NCBI GenBank assembly: GCA_013399305.1
Contig: VXAI01000028.1
Location: 4,766,175 to 4,830,174, forward strand
DNA length: 64,000 nucleotides
Reading direction: 5' to 3'
From: Rostratula benghalensis
Taxonomy: Eukaryota > Chordata > Aves > Charadriiformes > Rostratulidae
Shown here: positions 48,970 through 60,500 of the stretch, in pieces
Layout: every line of letters begins with the position of its first letter
Numbering within the stretch: the first letter of the stretch is position 1
Program-made: the position numbers and the translations under genes
The notes under the pieces: model-generated
Told to the model about the DNA's origin: nothing
What the model saw: the letters and a program-made list of their open reading frames with translations, nothing else
Database searches by the model: none

Positions 48970-49305
48970 CTATTCAAGTACTGAACTATACTCCTGGAAA
49001 GCTTCGCTCAAGTTGATCATACCAAGCTCCTTACAGTCTGGCACTGCCATAGTGCTCTCTAGAGTTGTGGTTGGACTGTGAAGGCTGGCAGTGGAAATAG
49101 GGTTTGCTGTTGTGTTGCTCTTATGGACTTGGATGTGTAAACTCATCACCTTCTGTATGAGACATTGCATCTCTTTGATTTCATCCCCCTTGGATGGACT
49201 TAGCCTTGAAAAATATAAAAATTGGATGCCTTTTTGGCAGATGATGGTGATGCTTCTGACACAGCTGGAGTTAAATATAGGAGGAAAATTGTAAAATAAA
49301 CTCAT
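48970..49305 (-). other. Orphan 111-residue open frame with coding-like C-terminus
   Basis: ATG-initiated frame. The last about 80 residues read like ordinary protein: SKGDEIKEMQCLIQKVMSL, then a Ser/Thr-rich linker, then PDCKELGMINLSEAFQEYSS. On the minus strand a TTTTTATATTTTTCAAG string precedes this part (near 49200-49217) and could act as a splice acceptor, so a terminal exon is conceivable. I do not recognise the family. Part of the plus strand (49091-49294) is open as well, which weakens the case. Confidence 0.2.
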
Positions 49306-49624
49306 TGCTTGCCGAAGATCTGGCCTGGGTCTAAATTGCTACCGCCCCATGACTCCAGTGAATTCTGAATCAGGCCCTGTTTTGTTTCCCTTGTGTATAT
49401 GTACATTGGTAATGCTAGTATCAGATTCTTGATTATTCTTAATTTTTTCCACAAGTTGAAGAGAACTGGAAATGTTCCAGTACCTTGCATCAAACAGTAA
49501 CACCTTTAACCAACCTCTTACTTGAACACGTTGTATCTACAATTCATTTGCTTTTGGCGAACATGCTTTCGATCCTCTAAGCTTTGGTCTTCACTGCTAA
49601 AACTGTCACCCATGAATCCCAGAT

Positions 49625-50305
49625 CTTGGAGACAAGGGTGAAGGTCTAGAGAGACATTTTCCCTCTGTAGAGGAGGACTGGGTTAGAGACCACTTGGCCA
49701 AACTGGACGTCCATAAATCCATAGGCCCTGATGGGATGCACCCACGAGCACCGAGGAAACTGGCATGTTATTGCAGGGCTGCTCTCCATCATCTTTGAAT
49801 GGTCATAAAGAACAGGAGAGGTGCCTAAGACTGGAAAAAGGCAAATATCACTCTGGTCTACAAAAAGAGCAAGAAGGAGGACCCAGGGAACTACAGGCCA
49901 ATTAGTCTCCCCTCTGTCCCTGGGAAGGTAACGGAGCAACTTATTTTAGATGTAATCTACAAACATCTTAAAGAACAGGAAGTGGTCAACGCAGATTTAC
50001 CAAAGGTAAATCATGCTTTGACCAATCTGATAGCCTCCTGTGATGTTATAACGGGATGAGGGGAGAGCAGCAGATGTCACCTACCTTGATTTCAGCAAGG
50101 CTTTTGACACTGTCTTCCATAACATCCTCATTAGGAAACTGAGGAAGTGTGGGCTAGATGAGAGAGCAGTGGAGTGGATCGAGAACTGGCTGTGTGACAG
50201 GACTCAGAGGGTTGTAATTAATGGAGCAGGATCGAGTTGGAGGCCTGCAACCAGCGGTGTTCCCCAAAGGTCAATACTCAGTCCAGTCTTGTTCAACACA
50301 ACATT
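49625..50305 (+). mobile_element. CR1 LINE reverse-transcriptase fragment lacking its 3' end
   Basis: Plus-strand CR1 ORF2. Recognisable stretches are GAGGAGGACTGGGTTAGAGA near 49670, CATAAATCCATAGGCCCTGA near 49710-49730, GACCCAGGGAACTACAGGCC near 49880-49900, and the RT motif A box DFSKAFD encoded at 50088-50108. The frame then continues [20 protein letters not shown] and on to the [14 protein letters not shown] motif, where similarity stops at about 50305. The FADD box, the thumb region and the 3' UTR are all absent. LINEs normally lose 5' sequence, so a missing 3' half points to a later deletion or rearrangement. The upstream part has frameshifts; the region around motif A is readable. 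Confidence 0.92.
50088..50305 (+). pseudogene. CR1 RT motif A to motif B part, open remnant
   Basis: In-frame remnant of the reverse transcriptase palm. The catalytic Asp of motif A (DFSKAFD) is kept, and the later [11 protein letters not shown] corresponds to the conserved QGSVLGPVLFN box with Gly-to-Arg and Gly-to-Ser changes. It is followed at once by unrelated sequence. It is not functional because the remaining catalytic aspartates are missing. Confidence 0.85.
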
Positions 50306-51944
50306 TTTTTCCTCTAAGTTTCCAAGCAAATTAAAGCTCATCCATACTGACAGATAGGAGGTTTGTGATCTGTTCCCTCTTTCCCCCCCCCAGAAAATAA
50401 ACAGATAATTTTACAGTATTTCCACAGGAGTTCCTCATAAAGGATTATGTATTCTGTAGGGGTTTACCACTTGTCCTCTAGTATTGCTTGTTAGTCCTGA
50501 CACTCCCTCTGCTATTTCATCTGCTTCTGTAGAGGAAAGGACAAAATAGCTGGTTTTGTGGAGATAAGTGAGCAAGCCATAGGTGGGCAGGAAGAGGGAA
50601 AACACATTTGTTTTGGCCCTCCCACTTAGCCTTGCCTTTGTCTGGTCCCCCTGTGTCTTTAGGCTCCATAGCAAGGTTCCTCAGGTCAGAACTATTACAA
50701 GGCTACCTTTCATGAATAATCTTCCCTCCACCCACCCTTCATAGATCCATCAACCCTGATTCCTTGTACCAGTGGACCCACTACTTCTGTTCTCAAGTAT
50801 CCATTTGTCAGGTTCTGACTAATAACAGTAAAGGTGGTAAGTCCACATCTCAGCTGACCACAGAGAGCAGTGGATTTCTGACTGAAATACTCTTTTCACT
50901 GCTTCTTCATGATTGCTTGGACTTAAATGAAGCAGTCTTCAAGGATACCTGATCCTAAGTGACATGTCTTGACACATACATTTCCTATATGCCTCTGAAG
51001 ATCTCCATGTCAAAGGGAAGTTGTGGTATTTGCTCAATAAATCTCACACCTCCACCTTTATGGCTAGATTTCAAATATTCCTTGCTGTCCTGTACTAACA
51101 TGGCTGTAAATAAGTTTAGCAACAGCTTTCGGGTGACACGACTAAGATGTAGATGGCAAAAGCAAAACCAGAGAGAAAAAAAAAATAAATAAATGAGGTA
51201 AACCCTCAGACCATAACAAATACATTATGAGCCTGAATAGAGTCATAGAGTCACCAAATTTGTTACATTTTCCCATTTTGGCTTCCCCTTTTTGGCCTTC
51301 TAAAAGAAACTCAGATTTAACTGAACACCCATACCCATGAATGTGCATTGCACTTGGCACCTGATCACCATAATTGCTATCCACTCTGCTATATTCTAGC
51401 ATTACTGCTTACCAGGATTAAGCTAAACCCGGTCTCCTCCATCCATTCTGGGAGGCTGTAATGACAGCTAGAATGCCTACACTGTTGCACTAGATTGGTC
51501 TTGAGTACTACTTTTCACCCTGAGTACAGTACTGCTCGTATTTTCTTTCCAATACTCCCACTGAAAATCACATATGCTGAACAGGGAAGGAAACAAACCT
51601 AACTAACCCCTGCCATAAAAAGAAAATCATGCATAATAGCATAAAAAGAATTAAGGCTGTTCCATTGCTGTTTCCCCAGTCACCTGGCTAGCATTTCCAA
51701 AGATTGTATTCTTGGTCTTTGTGAGATCTGTAGTCAATGTGGCCATAGATGTGGAATAGAAACCAAGCTTCAAGAAATCTGGAAAAACCACAAGAGGCGA
51801 TCTGTTATGGTCTTTACTGCACTTTTCCCCTAAATATTAGGTTCTTGGGCATTAGTCAAGCAGCATTAATCCAAATCCATCATAGGTGACTTGCTGAGCT
51901 AGAGCTATACTCAGTTGTTTTCCATAGTAGTCAGCACTGTGCTT

Positions 51945-51959
51945 CCAGAAGGTGGCACC
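51945..51959 (+). promoter_or_regulatory. CTCF-core-like site
   Basis: CCAGAAGGTGGCACC fits the CTCF core CCASYAGRKGGCRS with one mismatch (A in place of Y). The site is isolated in AT-rich DNA, which is where single CTCF sites are readily noticed. Occupancy cannot be judged from sequence. Confidence 0.3.
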
Positions 51960-53390
51960 AATTATTGTGCAATGGACAGTGTAATACACTTATCATATTG
52001 ATCTTCATAAGGCGGGAAAGATAAGGCTTTCATTTTGCTGTATTAAAAATGCACAGACTTACAGAAATTCAGTGCCAAATAAAAGCCTAAGTGGAAAATG
52101 GCCACGTGGCTTGGGCTCTTCTTACTTAAGGGACTAGCTGTTCTATGTGATTTCATGGCAGACAAAACTATCAAAGTATTGATCAGAATAAATAATCTTA
52201 AACTAGAGACATCTACTTGTAAAAGTCATGAGCAATAAGTCTTGATTTCTTTCTGAACTTGGACCATAAAGTTTTTCCTGTAGAAGGGACTGGTGCATGG
52301 ACTGGAGTCCTCATGTAGTTGTTGTAGAACTTTATCAAGCATTTATTTATGTTAATAGTTGTCTGAGGTAATAGTGTAGGAGAAAAACCAATGATGCTTC
52401 TGATGTGAATGAAAACCATGCCCTTCAAAAAGGGCAAACACACCCACTGATGTGGCTGCTCCCCAAAGAGGCATGAGAACTCCTGCCCTGTGGTGTCACA
52501 GCAGGATTCCAGATTACTCCAGCTCTCATCCAGCTGATGAAAAATGCATGAACACAGATACTCGTGCTGGTACTATTGCAAATGTGATCCCCACTGAACC
52601 CGCATTAGCATTCTAGCATAACTCTCCTTGTGTTTATTAGCTCTATCTACAATTGCTTGAATAGTTCTTTTTGGATATGCATTTGCTCTCTTACAGCTTT
52701 CTACTGGTAGTGACACTATTAGGGAGCCTTTCATGTGTCTGGGAATTTAAACAAATTTGACTGGTATGAATGAACTTTCCAATTTAGCAGAAACCTTGTT
52801 AGTTTGGCTTTTCAGTTCTCATTAGCTGATCCAGTGAGGGAGCTTGGTTCCCTATGGGCTGTGTTGGACACAATGGCCCAGCCATGGCCAGAAAAGTCAG
52901 TTAAGATCTCTACTTGTTGATGTACAGCAATGGGGCATGAATAATTAGGTTCCATACCATCCTCTATGTCTCCTTCCAGAAATAAATATGACATCATAAG
53001 CTAAAATATCCCAAAATAACAGAGAAAATGCTGAAAAAGGGAGGAAAAGAGAAAATATTTTGCTCTCAAAACTTGTGTCATGTCAGGTGGCCAGTTGTAA
53101 GAAAAGTATGTGACAATTAGGAAATACTGGAATGTTCTACTGCTTGAAGAAAAATGTTTTCAATTAGCATTTTTCTCCAGTATATTTTGAAAAAGGGCAT
53201 ATTTGAATATTCCAAAAGGTTCATATAGTTAAGTGTTTAGAGCCCTGACATGTTTAGGACTGATACTATAATCACATACAATTTAATCTCTTTGATTCCA
53301 AGTTATCATTAAGGGATGTCATGCTTGTAAAGCCAACAAACACTATACCTGCTGTGGTCTGGGGTGGATGGAAAGAAAAAAAATGAATTT

Positions 53391-53458
53391 CAAATATATG
53401 TCTATATATTTTTATATTATATTATTTATCATATGTGTATATTAAATAAATACATAAA
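53391..53458. repeat. AT-rich low-complexity patch
   Basis: Nearly all A/T with ATATAT and TATTATATTATT patterns. Confidence 0.7.
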
Positions 53459-56229
53459 AGATTTAACATGAAGGTGACAATCACCCAGATGTGGTGCAAG
53501 TAAAAAGATACTAATACTTGTTTGCCAGAGGCTGGAATTAGAACAATGGGTGTGGATAGCTTTGCAGCAGTTCGCAATTTCCAGATTCAATACTATACAT
53601 TCCTGTCAAAAATGTTGCAAGATACAGGTTTGTCTGCTAATAACATTTTTAATGTTTGTGGTTCCTTTTTAGTTTAGAACTTTCAATCAGTGATTATTTT
53701 CTCTAATTCAGTTCTTCAACATTCAGGTTTTTTAAATTAAAATTCCTGCATGATTTACAGCTCATTCCTCGCCAGCTTGCTCTCAGAACTCGTAAAAAAA
53801 CCAGTTCACTTATTGTTCTACATAAATAAGCAAAACAGAAGGTAAAAATATATAAAGCTTCCTTAATGGTATGAGCAGACTTTAAAACAAAACAACCCTA
53901 CCAAATCTACAAACACTATTAATAGTGTCTCATTGCTCTTGATGGCTGTATGCCTCAGCTCCTTAGTTGCTCTTCTAGGTACTTCGCCATATAGGCTTAA
54001 TTTCCATGTTCAATCTGCAGCATTAACCTGAAAAATCTTGACATTTTTCTTTTAGAATTATGTTTGCATGATCAGGCTGGTCACCAGAAATCCCACCTCC
54101 CATTTTGCTTGACTCCATTTCTTCTTTTCCACACCTTTGTGTGAGTAGCAAAGGCTTTCCGTCCAGGGGACAGCCTAATGCAGAGGCAGATGTCCATGCT
54201 CTAAAATCACAAGTGTTTTGGTAACAAAAAATGTACAACTAGCTAGGACTGAATATATACAAATATATGTAGAAATACCCTGTTTTCCATCACAAAGGCA
54301 TTTAATCATCTTGCCTTCTTTAATAGAAACACTGTGCCTGTACAAGATAGTGTGTTTGTTTGTTTAACTTCTGACTGTTGCCAGGGATTTTTTTTCCAAT
54401 ACCCACTATGTTTGTGTTCAGATTGTATAATGCTTCTGTTTGCATTAGGCTGTTCAATTACAGCAGAAACACGACAGCAAGACAGAACAGCAGTAAAGAG
54501 ATTTTTACAATGTTTTACAATATATTTTAAAATTTATGAAAAGAAATACTCTTCCTCTTTTTAGCAGCCTTTTATTATGCTAGAATTTTTCACTAGGGAA
54601 TAGAACAAAGTATCCTCACAGTCTATCTCAGTGTACATTAGCTAGTTTGGTTCATCTTTCATTTTGAACTGTCTGTGGATGTGAATTGAAACCCTTCCAA
54701 ACAGCCTGGAAACTTTCAAGCCTCCCAAGACCTGAGCCTCCATCTGCAACTAATTTTGCACATGATTCATCTCTTGTCTTCAAAGAAGATATGGGTGCAA
54801 ATTATAATTGCATTAAGCCATCTCAAACTTTCAAGATGTTTAGCTGAATGTAAATTTGCATCTGTTTTCTTTACCACAGACTGAACCAAAACTTTAGCAC
54901 TTAATCCCTTGAGTTTTTGGAGCACTGGGGGCTCTATAGTTGTGAAAATCAGACTGGTAATTTCTGTGCTTATCTATGACTTTTGGTGTCTTTGCTGAGT
55001 GCCAAGTTGATCACAGTCAGAATTTGTCAAAGGGTCCAGCATTTGCTAGCACAGCATGACATGCCAAGTGTTACAAGTCCTACAGCTGAGTTGCATGTTG
55101 CAATGCAAAAGATCATTTCAACAGGTGCCCAAATTACAGTAAAAACTGCAGCTCAGTCTGGATGAATAATTCTGACCCTACTTTCTATGGGATGGAGGAT
55201 AGATCTTTACCTCACACTGGGGAAGAGCTGGCTGCTCAACTGAACCCAGAGAAAGTTCCTTTCCTATGAGGAGGACAAAGGTGTTTGCAGCTGGGTCTGT
55301 AGTACACTGCCGTTCCTAACCCTGCCTTTCTACCACTGTTACAGTATCCCCTTTGGTATCTAGTTATCAAAATACTCTGTTGGTTTTGTTACCACATTAA
55401 TACCAAGCTTTTAGGACATTTAGACTGCAAAGTTATTGCTTTGATATTTTTCAGCTGTTGAGCTGCTGCATCACATCTTGAATAAGCCATTCTTATGCCA
55501 GGTTATTCATTTAGAGTAAATCATCAGAAAGTGGTTGGAAAGGAAGAGATCTTAATGGAAGCTACATGATCTGAGTTTGAAATTAATCTTTTGTGCACAG
55601 TCAGCCACAAATTAGCATGGTGGTACTATCTCAGCCTCACTACCTCATAAACTATCTGTCAACTTCAAATGATCCAAAACCCCTTGAATTTCAGATTTAT
55701 TTGTGTGTTTCTTTGTTTTCATATATATATAAATGTTCCATACCTTGTATACAAGTTAGAATGCGACAAATTAATTGCTGCATTTCTAATAATATCATAT
55801 ATGAAGTACGGAAAATTTACTAATTTCAGGTATCTTTGTAGTTCTGTACAAAGCTTACAGCCTGAAAGAAATAACATGTAAAAGCGAAATCAGAATGCAG
55901 AACTGAAACATTTTGTATTAACATGTAGATTAAATTGGTTGTATAGCAAATGTGTTGCTGAGCACTACATGTATTTGTGTTTCTGAAGTAGAATATAACT
56001 TCTTAATTCACCGTGCCTTTGAGTAACTGCAGGATGCCTCCTTCTATAGGAAAAACAGAGCACTGGGTGGTCTGGAATCTGTTGTTATGCCCAGGTTTTA
56101 CTGAGCACAGTTTTGTACTTTTCCAGTTAGATTTCTGTCTCCATTGCAGTGGCTCAGGACACTGATATTTAGTTAGATTATGTGATAAAGGCTCATTTAC
56201 CCAAACATGAAGGAGCACAGAAGCACCAT

Positions 56230-57500
56230 AACATCTGGAGGACCCCAATATCCCAGTCAGAGACCCAGACTCTAATGAGTCTGTCTCGGGAGTACCTCAG
56301 CTTCAGGACCTGAAGGGCCACCAGCACTGTAGGACAAAGGGAGATGGTCTTTGGAGCACCTTACAGACACGTGGGGGTTACCACCAGAGGTGTGGGCCTT
56401 ATTATGGGATGCAGGTATGAACATGTTGGGATCTTTAGAATTATTTGCTTAGGGGATGAGACAAAGGCAGGGAAAGGAGAGGTATCAAGGTAGTTTGGGA
56501 AGAAACAAACATGGAAAAATAGAAAAAGTGGAAAAGGGACCAGTCTCTTGACCACTGCAGTTTGTTCTGTGTTCTTAGTAAGCTCAATTACTGTCTTGCT
56601 GGGTGAGGGAGATTCCCTGTTCTGAGTGCATTTGTGTGTGTATGGGGGTCTCATTGCCAGCAACTGGAGTTGCACCATAGATTACAGGGTCTCGTGTGCC
56701 TGTGGGGCCAGCTAAAGGAATGGCCAACAGGGCATGTATCAGTATGCCATTGCTAACAAGTTACCTGTGAGGACAATAAGAGGCCTGGGAGCCAGGTGTC
56801 AAGGCAGCCGTGAGCGTGGGCCAGATACTAGAGACCAGAGCATCTGTATGTTGGCTACGACAGGGACTCAGATGTCTAAGACAACCACTAAGACAATCAT
56901 AAGGTCTGTAAGTCTGTGGGGTTGACTGTATGAGATCCATTTGTGTGTGTATCTGTATGAGGTTAAGAGAGATGAGAGGATCCGGGGCCAGTTACTGGGA
57001 GGTTGAATGCTTAAGACCCGTTGCTGGAGGTATATGTAGTGTGCATGCAAGGTCCACAAAGGTGAACCAGCAGCTGGAGTGTGGCTGCTGGTACTGAGGT
57101 GCCTGCAGCTCGGGAGAGCAAGGACTTGAGGGCAAGCTATTGGGTAGCCTAAGTGTCTGAGGCCAGTTACTTAGGGCATACACACTGTGTGTGTGCAGAT
57201 ATATGTGTTTATATACATGGGTGTGCATATGTATATTTTCCACTAAGGGGCTGTTATCCTGCTCAGCCAGGAAAGAAAACAAGAGGAGGCTGTTGGTGCT
57301 GTTTGTTTGTGTGAGTGCTTAGCGTTTCCATCTGCAATGAGCCACGTAGCTGGCTGTGTGTCTGTGTATATATTTGTTGTATATCTGTGTTTGTGTGGGT
57401 ACCTATCAGAAATAGATGCTCAGCCTCACTACTCACTGGATGTGGGAATGTGGAACTGCAGCAGCCTTGCCTCGATCTGGCATTTGGCAACTGCTAACAT
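56230..57500 (+). repeat. GT-rich degenerate tandem-like repeat region, family unnamed
   Basis: On the plus strand a phrase of the form (G)CCAG-TACTGG recurs with drift: TGCCAGCAACTGGAGTTGC near 56655, GCCAGCTAAAGG near 56708, GCCAGTTACTGGGAGG near 56988, CCGTTGCTGGAGG near 57018, ACCAGCAGCTGGAGTG near 57066 and GCCAGTTACTTAGGG near 57164. The copies are linked by GT-rich spacers (TGTGTGTGTATCTGTATGAG, CTGTGTGTGTGCAGATATAT) and by 'gtctgaggcc' or 'taagaccc' joins. Spacing is irregular. The right flank (57250-57500) is non-repetitive but resembles interspersed avian repeat sequence I vaguely recall, possibly endogenous-retroviral. I cannot name the family. Minus-strand open frames across it follow from the GT-rich composition and are not genes. 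Confidence 0.5.
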
Positions 57501-60500
57501 GCAAACTCTATGAATGTTAAAAAGCAATAAGGTATTGAGTATATATTTTTCTGTTATGACTGCTGAGAAATAACAGTAAGTCTTCATGAGCAAAATATTG
57601 CATAAGCTGCTTCAGACCTCCTGCAGCAATAATTTGCTAGTCTGTTTAGTGATCACTGAAAGATTAAGCCAGAGCGCAATATTCTGTTCTGAACAGACAG
57701 GAGCAGACTGGATTTTTTGTGTGTCATAACATCCATTCTGTAACTTTCTGGAAAAATCTACTGGAAAAAATTGTGATGAGAAAGAAAAGTTAGTTGGCTG
57801 AAAAAAAATTTACAGAACAAATGCATGCTCCATTTCTAAGCGAGTTCTTGTGCAGATGATATACTGCCCTCAATTGGTACATTTAACTTCTGCTGACAGT
57901 AGTCCTGCTGCAGCTTGCTTATAAAACACAGTGACAGAAGGCTCAGAAGTGTCTTTCATATTAACTCTAGTGAGTACGTGATGAAAGCCCACCAAATTAG
58001 TGTGGTGTAATTTAATCTGCACCCTCTATTTATTTGTACCTTGGTTCAAATGGAGCATATTTGAGTGAAATGCTTCCAAACAGCTTACAAAAATCTAGAC
58101 AGCAGCTCTTGAAATATGACCATGAATGTTCCTCTCAGGGCTCCATTCCATTCACTGGATTATTTTGAGATCTTTTTGTTTGGTTCCCTTTTGAGTAAAA
58201 AGAAAAGAGATTGTAATGTTTATAAACCACCAAGAGGTTTAGTCACACACACAAAAAATAATAAAAATACAACATTGCCCTCAGAAGATAAACTTACTTC
58301 AGGACTCATTATCTTGACATTTCATAGACAAGCAGTTGAAAACCATGAGATGAACTATTGTTTATGTCAGATCTGAAACTCCCTCTCCTACCTGCTGTAG
58401 TCTTTTCAAGCATAAGTAAAGTAGCCATCAGGTGTCTTCTGCAGGTGGGTGGAGGGTCAGTAAATTGGCTCTTCTTGCACTGGAATATATTCAGTTATGA
58501 TCTATTTTGAGTCTTATTCATTTTCTGGGAATGGGCCATGTGTAGTTGTAGGTCAGGTAATAATTTGCTGACAGACTCTCTGATTGCTCTCAGAATAATC
58601 CAAAATTATGTTTTTCTTGGCTTCACTCTGAAGTCTCAGCAGCTACTGTAAAGACCAGCCTTATGTAGACAAATCACTGCTGTTGTGCCATTGAAACCAG
58701 TTCAAGTAATACCAGTGTCACACCCACAGCCTCCAAATTATGATATACTCATATGGCTGAGTAGGGAATTTGGATTCAGGAGCATTTTGTTGCTGCTTTT
58801 CAGGAGGGTCAATGGCTACACAGATCTATTCTATTTTTCACCCACCCAAATCAAGACTAGAGGTAAAGGGAATCCCCACCAGTCATAACCTCAAATCCCA
58901 GTGTAGGTTCCTAGCTCCCATTGTCTCAGAGTGGGAAGAGTACAGATAGAGCTGACCATTGCTCCAGGTGTTCCAAACATTCCCAGCAAAATAGTTTATG
59001 GTGGACACAACCAAGAGCTTTTCTCATGTTGGAAATGATTGGTTGCCTGGAGTTATGCAGGAAAGTGAGTTTTGGAGGGAAGAGATCATAATTTAGTTTG
59101 ATGTGGACCCACTTCAAGAGGGCAAAGGAGAACTGCAGTTCACCTGGGCCATCAGCCTTGAAGGGAGATAAACAAGCCCCCCTCTTGGTAGCCTCTAAAT
59201 GTAGAGGAACACTGCATATAGCAAGATATACAGCAATGGAGAATACAGCTTTAAAATACTGTCTTGAAAAAGACAGATTATGCATCCACATTACACTTTT
59301 AGTATTTTCATTTAATGCAAAATTGGCAGGGTGATACTACTGCTGTGCTTTCTTCTGTTACTGAGAAAACACCGATATTAACTATGATCAGCCAATGGTG
59401 GTTATTTCAGTGTGGCAACCTTATCCTTAGACTCTGAGGAAATTGCTTTGAAGAAGTCTACAATTTTTTTTTTTTTTTACTTTGCTCAATACTAGCCTTT
59501 CAGGTAAAATCTTGTTCTGATCTGATGGCAGTAATCAGTAATGAGGAATAAGCTGGTGCGTACGTAATCTTTCCATTTTGCAACATAGATCTGTCCTCTT
59601 CTTACGGTGTGTTTTCTCATCTGACATTTCTCATAAACGTCTCTTGCACTCACCTAAATCCCATCGGGAGTTATGATATGATAGAGAGATTACAGCGTTT
59701 GTGTGCTCCCATACTGCACCAAGCTACAAATGAAAAATAAATCTTGCCTAATCTTGAGATTTGGTAGAAATGTAACTCTTTCCAAATGTCTGAAGCAACA
59801 ACTTTTACTTGTTTTAAGTGTAGCTTCTCTGCCCTATTTATAACTTTCTACGCTGTTTGTCTCCGTGAAATTTGTAGGCACACAAAGACAGTATCTACCC
59901 CTGAAACCCTACAGTCTAGGATAATGAACAGTATCTAATAGAAAGGAAAAAGAGTCAATGGGAATAAAAAATGACAGGTGTCTTTTCATTCATAACCAAA
60001 GTATAAACCAGAGGCAAATGTTTGATTTTATAATCTGCCTTCTGATCTTTGTCAGCCTCATCATAGTGGGAGAAATCTGATTCTGGAATCAAAGAGTAGT
60101 TCCTGAATAGGTGACACCAAGACTGGCAGTGAGGTGACAGGATCAGTGTCTTACCAATTCTTGGATGCAGCTTTGTCCCCCAGGACCAGTCATGAGGAAA
60201 CCTCTCACCCACAGCCCCATCCCTTGGCTGTGCTGTAACTGCATCAGATGCAATAGTTATCACAATTAATGAACCATGCCATCTTCAAGACTCCAACTAA
60301 AGCTGCTTTATGCCACTTCAGCATTATAACAGGTATAAGGCATAACTAATTTATACTTGCTATCTGTGGATACAAGTCTCTAAGTTGGCCTGTGTCTTTG
60401 AGAAGCCTACTGTTGATGAAAAGTCAATAATAATTATTATAAATATTATTTTTTCTCAAATTCAAGAAAATGGACATATTTAATTCTAGACAGTGCTGTG

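Larger units (their letters stand above)
42633..49624. other. Unique noncoding sequence, no gene seen
   Basis: AT-rich with no gene recognised. It includes homopolymer runs, a possible conserved patch at 45560-45860 and an orphan minus frame at 48970-49305. Near 45270-45480 two minus-strand frames are open at once, which argues for compositional openness rather than coding. Confidence 0.55.
50306..56229. other. Unique noncoding sequence, no gene seen
   Basis: AT-rich, no gene or CR1 homology. A C9 run lies near 50383-50391. It contains the CTCF-like site and an AT-rich low-complexity patch listed separately. Confidence 0.55.

Noticed and set aside
51235..51270. AGAGTCATAGAGTCACC looked like the start of a CR1 3' end.
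   Set aside because: The following bases do not continue into CR1 consensus, so the match is limited to a short chance string.
56734..57513. Several open frames on both strands in the GT-rich repeat region.
   Set aside because: Open on both strands because of biased composition; translations are low-complexity His/Thr-rich or Cys/Val-rich without homology.
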